Below, in pieces: positions 1 through 8,165 of a DNA stretch of 14,819 nt. Under the pieces are notes generated by a model. That model ran no database searches. It was given only the letters and a program-made list of their open reading frames with translations, and was not told the DNA's origin. How positions within the stretch are numbered: the first letter of the stretch is position 1; each line of letters starts with the position of its first letter. The stretch comes from Lunasporangiospora selenospora (Eukaryota; Mortierellomycota; Mortierellomycetes; Mortierellales; Mortierellaceae): NCBI GenBank assembly GCA_015680635.1, contig JAABOA010000383.1, positions 1-14,819 on the forward strand, written 5' to 3'. The translations under genes and the position numbers were made by a program.

Positions 1-2289
1 CTTGGCCGTTTCCTTGCGCGAATGAACAAAGACCAAAACCTGGTCTCCTTCGGGCTGTGTAACATGCTCCATGACCTTCTCATATGTAACTTCATTCATG
101 ACCTGGAAACGTTTGATAGCCTTCTTCTCAGTAATACCAATGAACTCTTGCTTGAGAGGACAAGGTCTCCAAGAACCATCAAAATGGAACATGCCACGCT
201 CAGTGTCCACGCGCAAGAAAGTAGCCACATCGATATAATTGGGAAGTGTTGCCGATAGACCGACAAGTCGAACGAGTTCCTGTGTTTGTTCCATGTGTCG
301 GAGCGAACGGGCAACAATCGACTCAAGGACTGGTCCACGATCATCGTGCAATAAGTGAATCTCATCGATAATGATCAAGCGGACGAGGTTTGTATAGCTC
401 CTGTCGGTGGCCTTGCGAGTAATAATGTCCCATTTCTCGGGCGTCGTGATAATCATCTGGGTTTCCGAGATCTGCTGCTTGTTCATTTGACGATCTCCTG
501 TCAATTCTTGGACAGACAAGCCGAGAGGCGATAGGCGGCTGCCAAAAGTCTGTACCATTTCCTGAACCAGAGCCTTCATCGGAGCAATATACACAATCTT
601 GAAGTTGTCCTTGTCGATCACACCAGTTTCGGGGTCCCGATACTTTTCGATCTCACGCAGAACTGTAAGCATGGCGCAGTTGGTTTTACCCGCACCAGTG
701 GGCGCGCAAAGAAGCATGTTTCCATCGGCACCAAAGGCGAAAGGGTAGACAACCGACTGAATGTCGTTCAGACCCATTGGGAAGAAGCTCTGGGTCCATT
801 CTGGAAGCTCTTCCTTTGATACGCGCACTCGGTCTGTCGCAGGCTTCTTTGGCTGGGGTACATGAACCTCCTCGTAGCCCTTCTTTTGGCGACGGAACGA
901 GCCCTCAGGGACGCGCACACGTCTGTTGGACATCAAGTGCGACCCCTGAGAAAAGGCCATTGCATCAAGATCGACAATCTGGCGAGGGGCAGATGTTACT
1001 GGAGCTGGTCCCTTTTCCTTGGGCAGGGTTGCGACTGGTCCAGCAGCAGTGGGTGCCTGTCCTGCTCCGCGACGACGGAGATCAGACTTGGATCCAGTCT
1101 GGTGGCCGAGGGCTTTGATAATCCAGTCCAGTCCACGCTCCTTCATCGTGCTCTCAATCTCTTTACGTTCCTGTTCATCGGCCTTGCTCAGCCGAGTGCA
1201 CCAGACAATGACATCCCTGTTTCTCGTCAGCATACTAACCAACTCGAACTTGTCATAGTCAAAAAGGGCCATCAGCTCGTTCTCGCAGTCGCGCATGTTG
1301 ATGGAATCTGAAGCAATTATCTCCATTGCAGCATCGGTCTTTTCCTGTGCCGCAATTTCATCGTCATAAAAGGTTGCCATGAAGCGCTGAAGCCAGTATG
1401 CATCTACTTGATGAGGCTGCAGTTTCTTGGATGTATCCACTCTGCCCTCCGAGGCGCCTACACGCATAGCGGCTTCTTCGTCTACGTCCATAGCTCCGTC
1501 CGTGTCTTGATCAACCCGTCCAGCGCCTACGATGACGTCCTGAGCAGTATCGAGACCAGTCTCTTCCTCTTCGTTTTCAGATTCCGAGTGAAGCGAGTAT
1601 ATGTCTTCCTTCTCCTCTTCCTCGTCAAAAACGACAGCAACTCCATATTGCTCATCAATGTCTCCTGCGGCCTTGAGCTCTCCGTCTTGTCCGACACTCA
1701 CTTCCTCTGTCCCTGGGTGGTAGTCTGTGATCTTCTTGCCGAGGTTGACAAGGACAGAGAACTGATCCGAGCTAACGGGTCCAATAAGTCCCTCGATCTC
1801 TTTCTTCTTATCATAGTCTTTCAGTGTCTCCGTATGAAGGGTGTCCAGGACCTGGTCTCCAGCACTCCTGACCGTTTCATGAGATACATCTCCCAAATAA
1901 CGTTGGACAAAGGTCAAGATCAGTTCGTATGTATGCCTCGTCTCCCTTGTCCGCGGTCTATATCCATCACTCTCAAGGTCCTCTGTTGCTGCCAAGACTG
2001 AGGAGTATCCATATGCACTCCTAAGTGACTTTTCTTCAGCACGCTTCTGTCGTCTCTCAACGTCCTTTTCGCTCAGGGCAGTCTTTTTCTTCTTTGCCTC
2101 TTCAATCTTGGACGTGTCTCTCAAGGCTCTGCTACCAAATTCCTTGGGATCGATGCGTCCATAGAGCGACTCGGCCTCTCCTGTAGGTTCATTTCCACGG
2201 CGCGGGTGATCTGACCGGTTGGCCTGGAGAACCAGGTTGGAGTTGGCCGCATATTGGTACTGTTGGTCCTTGGCTACTCTATCGGCCAT
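1..2289 (-). CDS. BRR2: U5 snRNP RNA helicase Brr2, N-terminal part (truncated by window edge)
   Basis: Brr2 is the Ski2-like DExD/H helicase of the U5 snRNP that unwinds U4/U6 RNA to activate the spliceosome in the nucleus. The ATG is at 2287-2289 and the frame stays open without an intron to position 1 (763 codons). The N-terminus reads MADRVAKDQQYQYAANSN, close to the opening of human SNRNP200, followed by the conserved VLVNLGKKITDYHPG stretch and an acidic region. The first helicase cassette shows Walker A APTGAGKT (residues 529-536), motif Ia PMKALVQE (570-577), TPEKWD (616-621), DEIH (642-645) and SAT (679-681). The last visible residues, VLVFVHSRKETAK, are motif IV of RecA2. The rest of cassette 1 and all of the inactive second cassette lie off the left edge. 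Identity is very secure. Unlike the transporter and PX genes, the visible part has no intron. Confidence 0.96.
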   Translation of the reverse strand, partial: MADRVAKDQQYQYAANSNLVLQANRSDHPRRGNEPTGEAESLYGRIDPKEFGSRALRDTSKIEEAKKKKTALSEKDVERRQKRAEEKSLRSAYGYSSVLAATEDLESDGYRPRTRETRHTYELILTFVQRYLGDVSHETVRSAGDQVLDTLHTETLKDYDKKKEIEGLIGPVSSDQFSVLVNLGKKITDYHPGTEEVSVGQDGELKAAGDIDEQYGVAVVFDEEEEKEDIYSLHSESENEEEETGLDTAQDVIVGAGRVDQDTDGAMDVDEEAAMRVGASEGRVDTSKKLQPHQVDAYWLQRFMATFYDDEIAAQEKTDAAMEIIASDSINMRDCENELMALFDYDKFELVSMLTRNRDVIVWCTRLSKADEQERKEIESTMKERGLDWIIKALGHQTGSKSDLRRRGAGQAPTAAGPVATLPKEKGPAPVTSAPRQIVDLDAMAFSQGSHLMSNRRVRVPEGSFRRQKKGYEEVHVPQPKKPATDRVRVSKEELPEWTQSFFPMGLNDIQSVVYPFAFGADGNMLLCAPTGAGKTNCAMLTVLREIEKYRDPETGVIDKDNFKIVYIAPMKALVQEMVQTFGSRLSPLGLSVQELTGDRQMNKQQISETQMIITTPEKWDIITRKATDRSYTNLVRLIIIDEIHLLHDDRGPVLESIVARSLRHMEQTQELVRLVGLSATLPNYIDVATFLRVDTERGMFHFDGSWRPCPLKQEFIGITEKKAIKRFQVMNEVTYEKVMEHVTQPEGDQVLVFVHSRKETAK

Positions 2290-3190
2290 TGTGAGAACGC
2301 AGATCTAGCGGCTGTTTTATGGAGCAAAAAGGGTTAATATTAAGTTGGTTGAGCTCCAGAGGAATGCTGGATAGTGGACCGTTGCAAAAGGGCTTATTCT
2401 TACAGTCCAAAAAAAATAAAAAAATACAACGACTTCAAAAGTAAGGTTCGCCTTGTCCTAAATACAAAGACTCGCCAAGCTTGGTTGGGAGGACTAAAGA
2501 CAGCACAAATGAGAGAGAGAGTAAGCCTCTTGTTTCGTCCTGATTAGCAAGTGAAGAGTGGTTGAAGGGCACCTCTTGCTGGAGTTGGGTACGTACGTGT
2601 TTAGGCGTCGAGAATCGGAGGATTACTGATGGGCTTATAAAAGGCGGCAGTCTACAGGATGAGGTGATGGGTAGAAATGGCCAAATCGTCAGTGTTGACC
2701 CGAGACGCTTGCGTTGGACAAGTTTGGGTCCGGCGTGATGTGGTGAGTGGAATGACTTACAGGTCAGACAGATCTTCTTCAAAGTGCTCTCCCGGCGCGC
2801 ACAGAATATGCAAAGAGCAAAGAGAGGTGTGAGGGGAATAGGGGAGAAAGGGTGGGGGAAGGTGAAGAATGAAGAGATGAAAAGTAGCAAAAGAGACGGG
2901 CGCCTCTGCAGAGTTAGAAGCGAAGTAGATAATGGAGGCCGAGAGATGTCTTCATACTGTCATCCCTCTCAAAACATCGATCCAGCCCCCAAGGCTGGTG
3001 ATTCCTCGTCACTGTATTTTTTCTGACGCAATTTTAAATATTTACAGCTTGGCCACCCAGTCTTTAGGGAAACTTTGAGTTTATGAAGCTTTTGATTTTT
3101 GAGGGGCGGAAAATGCTCTTGTCTACATGTGGTGTGTGTGTGTGTGTGTGTGTGTGCGTGCGCGAGGTACAGTGGTAATGCTAGTGTACT
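2290..3190. other. Spacer between BRR2 start and GPI-protein stop
   Basis: This 0.9-kb stretch holds the BRR2 upstream region (minus) and the 3' flank of the GPI-protein gene. An A-rich block at 2409-2427 lies about 120-140 bases upstream of the BRR2 ATG and may be promoter-associated. A perfect plus-strand TATA-type octamer, TATAAAAG, sits at 2636-2643. It precedes a 51-codon plus-strand frame (ATG 2677-2679, stop 2830-2832) that resembles nothing I know. Purine-rich sequence at about 2800-2890 creates a long but low-complexity minus-strand frame rich in Phe, Pro and Ser, which I do not believe is a gene. No tRNA or other RNA gene was recognised. Confidence 0.6.
3132..3156. repeat. (GT)12 dinucleotide microsatellite
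   Basis: An uninterrupted GT/CA run of 25 bases, continuing imperfectly as GCGTGCGCG. It lies 35 bases past the stop codon of the minus-strand GPI-protein gene, so it would be transcribed as a CA repeat in that gene's 3' UTR. Confidence 0.95.
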
Positions 3191-3760
3191 CTAAAGGAGC
3201 TGTGCAGCGACAAAGGCTGCTGCCAAGGCAACCGCAGCCATCGAGGTAGTAGTCTTGGCCACGGCTCCACTTTGTTCAGAGGTGCTTCCATTACTACCGC
3301 TGCCGATGGTAGTGCCGTTGGTCACAGGACTAGTGTTGTTGGCCGATGGTGCTCCAACGGGTATCGAGTCCGAGCCTCCACTTGAGGCATCAATCTTAAA
3401 TAAGTTGGAGTACGAGAGTTTGGGCATTGTCTGGACCGAAAGCGAGAATGTGCCCGAGCTCTTTACCACGTCTGAAGTGATCGTGAACTCCTTGCGCGAG
3501 TTGCCGCCAGAACAGTCAATGGTAGCTAGTCGGGCAACAAATCGGAGTGCAGTCGGTTCGCCAGTCATCAGGTTTACATCTACGGCTTTAGCGACGGATC
3601 CCATTGAGGCACAGTTGCCAGTCCATTGCAAGAAGACTGTCTCGCCCACCTTCCAGGTTTGACCCTGAGTAGGATTCGAGATCTGAAGCATATCTGCCTG
3701 GACAAAGGACATGGAGCTCAAGGCGACCAGGGCAAGAGCAATCATAGACTTTGAGAACAT
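3191..3760 (-). CDS. Secreted GPI-anchored protein with Kre9/Knh1-like domain
   Basis: The product is a 189-residue, probably cell-surface protein of the Ser/Thr-rich GPI-anchored membrane family with a Kre9/Knh1 N-terminal-type domain. Such proteins are linked to wall glucan assembly in yeast, but their biochemical role is unsettled. Residues 1-22 form a signal peptide (MFSKSMIALALVALSS, then cleavage near FVQA/D). Residues about 25-124 carry the family pattern: ISNPTQGQTWKVGE, FLQWTG, a central VNLMTGEPTALRFVA strand and a terminal YSNLFKID. Cys50 and Cys83 could form a disulfide. Residues 125-170 are a Ser/Gly/Thr linker with sequons at N141, N142, N148 and N157. The last about 17 residues are hydrophobic, as needed for GPI transfer. 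The frame stays open upstream to 3964, but the first ATG is at 3758-3760 and starts exactly at the signal peptide, so I chose it. No intron is needed. Confidence 0.9.
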   Translation of the reverse strand: MFSKSMIALALVALSSMSFVQADMLQISNPTQGQTWKVGETVFLQWTGNCASMGSVAKAVDVNLMTGEPTALRFVARLATIDCSGGNSRKEFTITSDVVKSSGTFSLSVQTMPKLSYSNLFKIDASSGGSDSIPVGAPSANNTSPVTNGTTIGSGSNGSTSEQSGAVAKTTTSMAAVALAAAFVAAQLL

Positions 3761-3965
3761 TTTTTGTTTAGTACACCGGCCAGCGGGATGTGGTGGGTTG
3801 AGGAGGGTGGTCTTGGCGGAGGATGTGGATGGTTGAGGGCGAGGTGGAGTCGCTGCTAGGGCGAGGAAAAAATGACTGGAGAGGGATGGCACAAAAAGGA
3901 CGGTAAAGGAGCAGAGAGATGGTTGCGGGGAGGAAGACGGGGCGGCCGGCGCGACGCAGGCCAAT

Positions 3966-3973
3966 TATTTATA
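3966..3973 (-). promoter_or_regulatory. TATA box of the GPI-protein gene
   Basis: The minus strand reads TATAAATA here, a full match to the TATA consensus, about 205 bases upstream of the ATG at 3760. That spacing would give a 5' UTR of roughly 170 bases. Inferred from motif and position only. Confidence 0.4.
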
Positions 3974-5247
3974 ATGTCTTTATCGCCTACTAAGCACGAA
4001 CGAACCCGACATTTTGACAGCTTGCTACTTTCTGAGCGATACAACGGGAACTAGACTACCTTCCGTCGCAAACACAAATGACGGCTTAAGAAACAAGGTC
4101 CTTGCTCTCTTTCTCCGCGAGAACCACGGACCAAGTTCACTCTACGCTCTCATTTAAGGAGACAGGACCATTAAATTTTCTAACACGTCGCCTATTTCGA
4201 GCAAGGAGAGGCGGAGGTCAGGATGGAGCGCCTCTGGTGCTCTGCTCAACGAAGGCCAAACGAAGCCTAGCTGTCGCCTTGTGCATTATGGCCTCCAGCT
4301 CAAGATCATGGACCAAATCCGAAACGCCATGCTCACCATGCTCGTGTGTCTATGCATTTTATCTGTGACTCCAGATCAAAGAGCTACCAGCCATGTCTTG
4401 ACTTGACGGTCGAGTGGGTTCCCTGGTCTTTGTCTCGAATGGCTGTTTCCGTGACTCGTCATCGCAACCATTTCGCTCCCTACAGGCCTTTCTGACTTGC
4501 CCATTAGACTAGCCATTTGCCACCCCACTTTTGTTCTTCTGGAATATGCAATAGTCAACAGAGGTCGAGTCACTCGACATTGAGTTCATTCTTTTTATCT
4601 CATCGTTCAGTAACAAGATAAAGTATTTGTGCAAAGACTACCGCTGATGTGCCATAGCATAGCAGTTTTTGGAACTGCTGCTGCCTCATTGTGTCTTGTT
4701 CAAGTACTGGCGGCTGTATGTAGTAGTTCAAGCAATTGGGGAGCTATTGAATGTTGGATGCCCGTATTACAGTCTACGCGCTTTATCAGAAAGCAGGGAC
4801 ATCGGCCTCAAGGGAAACGTCTCAACGTTTCGTTCGGATGCCGAGATGGCTGATAGCTGGAAAAGCATGATTCAAATGATTAGTCTCCTGCCGAAAGTCC
4901 TGTCGCACTATTCTGGACGGTGCAGCTACACGAGGACAACGAAACACCTCTTTCCTCACGAGCCAAGTCTTTTTTTTTTTTTTTAGATCAACCGGAAAGC
5001 CCTACCTCCAGATATCTAATGCTAATCCACCTACTCCATATCGACACGGTATGGCTTCTGATCGACCATCCAGACTTGCCTTCCAAATCAAAGAGGTCTT
5101 TCAAAAATGTTCGATGTGCTCCTTCGGACACAAAGTTGTAACCATTAGTTTCACTTAAGTGAGAGAGAGGCCATCTTGGCATGATTTACTCTTAAAACTT
5201 CAGCATAATTAAACCAAGCGATTATAATATTAAAGGGAGGGTGGAAC
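3974..5247. other. Gene-poor spacer with coding-like plus-strand fragments
   Basis: No recognisable gene. Several plus-strand pieces look more coding-like than random. A Met-initiated frame at 4308-4403 begins like a signal peptide (MDQIRNAMLTMLVCLCILSV). A 42-codon open stretch covers about 4455-4580. A frame of over 100 codons runs from 4663 after a possible acceptor (TAG at 4660-4662, with branch-like CTGAT about 15 bases earlier). A 15-T tract followed by AG (4970-4986) is an excellent 3' splice site, and the frame after it stays open to a stop at 5156-5158. Both a weak donor at 4920 (GTGCAG) and a good donor at 4716 (GTATGT) would join it in frame (phase 2). I recognise no domain, and the other junctions lack canonical donors. 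This may be a small unrecognised gene, a decayed gene or chance. Confidence 0.3.
4970..4984. repeat. Homopolymer T15
   Basis: A run of 15 T directly followed by AG. On the plus strand it would serve as a polypyrimidine tract with acceptor. Confidence 0.95.
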
Positions 5248-7916
5248 TCATTTCTTGACTTCATCCGTATTAGGCACCTCGATCTTGCCTTCTAGACTGT
5301 CCTCAGGAGCCTTTTCCTCAGAAATAACTTCAGTATTTGGCTTGGCATCTCGGGTCACTCCAATAGTTCTTCTCAACTCGTGGTGCTTGATCAAGAAAGA
5401 TGCGAGGAGTCCTAATGCTGGCCATGCTATGCCTAGTTTAATGAAATTAAAGAAAAAGAAAAAGAGGCGAGCCATGTCAGAAACAAAGGCAGGTGACAGA
5501 ATCATTGCTGCACACACACGCACACCAAAGCTCAATGCAACTTACACATTTGGAATACAGATCGTGTTGCGATAGCATAGATCGCTGGATTCCTGTAGAC
5601 CTGTGCGAAATCGTTTGGGTTGACGCCATGCTTGAGTAGAATGTTGTTGATCATTGAGCCTCCGATGGCAACATTGACAACACCACCCATCGTCCTGAAG
5701 AACGACAGCATTGATGTGACCGTTGCAATGTCTGCAGGGCCGACTGCGCATTGACCAGCAAGACTATCCCATTTAAACAAAGAAAAACAAGAGGTTGATA
5801 ATATTCAGTCAATTTGTGGATCACGATTGCTCAAGGCAAGCAAAAAGGCAAGGGTAAGAGATAAAACTTACACGACACTCTGCATACTGCCTCCAAGGCC
5901 GAGTCCAACAACAAATAAAAATCCAATCTGGATGTCCAATGCAGATTTTTCATCCCAGAGCGTGAGCAAACCTGTGCCAACAGTGAAGATTGCCATAGCA
6001 GCCCAGATGAAAGGGCGGTAACGTCCAATTTTGCTAATAAGAATTCCACATCCTGCTCCAGTAACCAGCATGCCTCCAACAAGAGGGAGGAGTTGGAGAC
6101 CAGCATTTGTTGCCGACAAGTGTCTCACCATCTGGAAGTAGAGTGGGCAAAAGAAAACCGCACCCATGAACGCTCTATGGAGTTGATGGCATGAGCAGAG
6201 CAAGACGTTTGGTTATTACCTTGTTCTTATCTTTTCATTTTCTTTGAGAGAGATGTTGGGATATTGGACTTACCCTCCAAGGAAAAATGAGGTAGCATAG
6301 GCGGCAGACACACTCTGGTTCTTGAACAGCCTGAACGGCAGGATGGGCTCGACAGCCACTCTGGACTCGATGTACAGGAATGCAAGCAAGAACACTGCTC
6401 CGATGCAGTAGGGAAGAATAATTGGCAGTTCGTTCCAGTCATACTCGTTTCCGCCCCAGTTTGTGGACAAAAGGACACAAACGACGCCAATGACCACAGT
6501 GACAGAGCCAAGGAAATCAATACGCGCGAGCTTCTCCCGCGCACTTCCGGCAACTTTGGGGAGCTTGAGAAGGAAGATCAATGCCACAGAACTAACAACA
6601 CCGATGGGTAGATTGATGTAGAATGCCCAGCGCCAGCTTGACTTTTCTGCGAAGACACCGCCGAGAAGGGGACCCACGACTGCGGAGATGCCGAACATAC
6701 TACCGACAATACCCTGATACTTGCTAAATATGGGATGCACAAGTTCGGGTTAGGCTCAAAAAGGGGAAAAAAAGATTGACGATGGGTCCCGACAATCTTG
6801 GGCGCGAAAAGCACACCAAATATGTATGATTATAATAAGAAAAAAAAAAAGGTGCCCATACCCGCGATCCCGTAGAGAGACGACGTCCGAAATAATGATC
6901 ATGGTCAGACTAATCATGCCACCAGCACCGATACCTGCGATGGCTCGACCAATGATAAGCACAACAATTGTAGGCGCTGCTCCACAGAGAAGTGAGCCAA
7001 GCATAAAGAAAAAGACAGCCACCAGGATTGTGCTTCTCCTGTTTTGGACATCCAAAAAAAAAAAAAAGTTAGTGTGTATGTCAACAATGTTGCATATGAC
7101 ATTCGTGTGTCGTTGTTGAAGAGAGTTTGCCCTGTTGGCCATGCACCTTGTCACTGATGCGGAATGGGGAGCAGTTGGCCCACTACTGGAGCGAAAGTGC
7201 GCAAGAGCGCCAGGGTGCAGATCGAGAGAAAGAAGAAGGGAAGGAAAAAAGGCTCAGATTTATACCTTCCATAGATATCGCTGAGTTTTCCATAGAGCGG
7301 CTGCATGGCGGTGTTTGTGATCAGATAACTCGTTCCCATCCAGGCATTGTACTGAGGTGCGTTGAAGACCTTTCCCATGGTCGGAATGAGCACTGAGACG
7401 ATTGTCTAGACCCAGAGGAATCCCAGATGCAAAAAATAAAAAAAAAATATTAAGACTTGAGAGAAAAGGGCGGGCAACAAAAGAGCGGGAAATGAAGCAG
7501 AATCAAGCAAGTTCCACTCACCTGGTCCAGACTAGCCATGAAAAGGACCAGGCATAGTCTATTTGACCCGGGGGGGGGGGGTTCGTTCACAGGAACAACA
7601 TGGCAATGGGACATAGTTGTCAGTTCATTTACTTTCTTGTGGCCAAAAAGGGTCAAGAATAAAATCCAACAGTTGGAATGTATGTCAGGACATCAGTAAA
7701 GGGACAGAAACCGTCTTACCCAATAAAGACAAAGGCCAGTTCTCTTGGAGGGAGAACACGACTCTGATCGGTGTATCCACGCGGTATCGGGCTGTCCTGC
7801 TGTGGCGAAGTCTCCTTCGAGACACCCCCCTTTTCTTCGATTTCCAGGGCAGTAGTCCTGTCTGCAATCGTCTCCTCAGCTCTTGTTGGGATTGTTGTGT
7901 CAGAATTATTGGCCAT
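5248..7916 (-). CDS. MFS drug:H+ antiporter, DHA2 (14-TM) type, eight exons
   Basis: A plasma- or vacuolar-membrane efflux carrier of the major facilitator superfamily; the substrate cannot be read from the sequence. Exons on the minus strand are 7916-7720, 7558-7522, 7405-7266, 7038-6862, 6723-6274, 6174-5872, 5763-5546 and 5432-5248. All introns (99-227 bases) are GT-AG, and the joined length is 1707 bases (568 residues plus stop). The N-terminal 60 residues are polar, followed by 14 hydrophobic segments. Motif A GKLSDIYGRR is at residues 117-126, motif B around GRAIAGIGAGG (R156), motif C GPLLGG (201-206), and the DHA2 signature SSWRWAFYINLPIG at 212-225. The last helix, IAWPALGLLASFLI, leads into a charged, acidic tail. 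Exon 2 has only 37 bases. The ATG at 7914-7916 gives the usual polar leader. Family assignment is firm; drug versus metabolite or siderophore export is open. Confidence 0.95.
7054..7067. repeat. Homopolymer A14 inside a transporter intron
   Basis: Fourteen A on the plus strand, so T14 in the transporter transcript, 15 bases before the acceptor at 7040-7039. It acts plausibly as the polypyrimidine tract of intron 3. Confidence 0.9.
7570..7581. repeat. Homopolymer G12 inside transporter intron 1
   Basis: Twelve G on the plus strand, C12 in the transporter transcript, 10 bases upstream of the acceptor AG (7560-7559) of the first intron. Such a long G/C run is rare and could be length-polymorphic or misread. 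Confidence 0.9.
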
Positions 7917-7985
7917 GGCAGTGATCTGTGCTGGTGGTGAGGATGAGCCCTAAGGAGGAATGAATTTCGTTCTGCCCTTGGATGT

Positions 7986-8012
7986 GGATGGAGCGAAATG
8001 GATGGAGCGAAT
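7986..8012. repeat. Tandem duplication of a 13-14 base unit
   Basis: GGATGGAGCGAAAT at 7986-7999 is followed at once by GGATGGAGCGAAT at 8000-8012. It lies about 70-95 bases upstream of the transporter ATG, in its probable 5' UTR or proximal promoter. Confidence 0.85.
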
Positions 8013-8154
8013 GGGTGGATGGGCGAGACGGTTGCAATGACAGGCAATTGCGTCTAGACAGGAAGAGGCGTGCAGGAAGAGAAGGGGGGGGGGCAAGTCG
8101 AGGAGAGAAGAAGCTCTGAGAGCCAAAAGGAGGGGAGGAGTGAGGAAGGGTGGG

Positions 8155-8165
8155 TTATTTAAATA
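8155..8165 (-). promoter_or_regulatory. Possible TATA element of the transporter gene
   Basis: The AT-rich stretch TATTTAAATAA on the minus strand includes a 10-base perfect palindrome (8156-8165). It lies about 240 bases upstream of the transporter ATG, just outside a G/A-rich leader. It is not a full TATA consensus, so its role is tentative. Confidence 0.3.

Noticed and set aside
862-1311. Plus-strand 149-codon open frame
   Set aside because: Antisense shadow of BRR2; no recognisable domain.
1408-2001. Plus-strand 197-codon open frame
   Set aside because: Lies entirely antisense to the BRR2 coding frame, which is certain from its helicase motifs.
2743-2762. GTGAGT...CTTACAG looking like an intron
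   Set aside because: Only 20 bases apart, too short to be spliced.
2435-2890. Minus-strand 151-codon frame upstream of BRR2
   Set aside because: Mostly the complement of a purine-rich tract, giving a low-complexity Phe/Pro/Ser/Leu sequence with no domain and no splice or promoter support.
3255-3662. Plus-strand 135-codon frame
   Set aside because: Antisense to the GPI-anchored protein, whose signal peptide, domain and GPI tail are clear on the other strand.
3761-3964. In-frame N-terminal extension of the GPI-protein gene
   Set aside because: It starts at a TTG, not ATG, and is Pro/Ser-rich. The ATG at 3760 begins exactly at the signal peptide and the TATA box lies just upstream.
7685-8047. 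Minus-strand 120-codon frame overlapping transporter exon 1
   Set aside because: Out of frame with the transporter exon, which continues correctly through seven spliced junctions.
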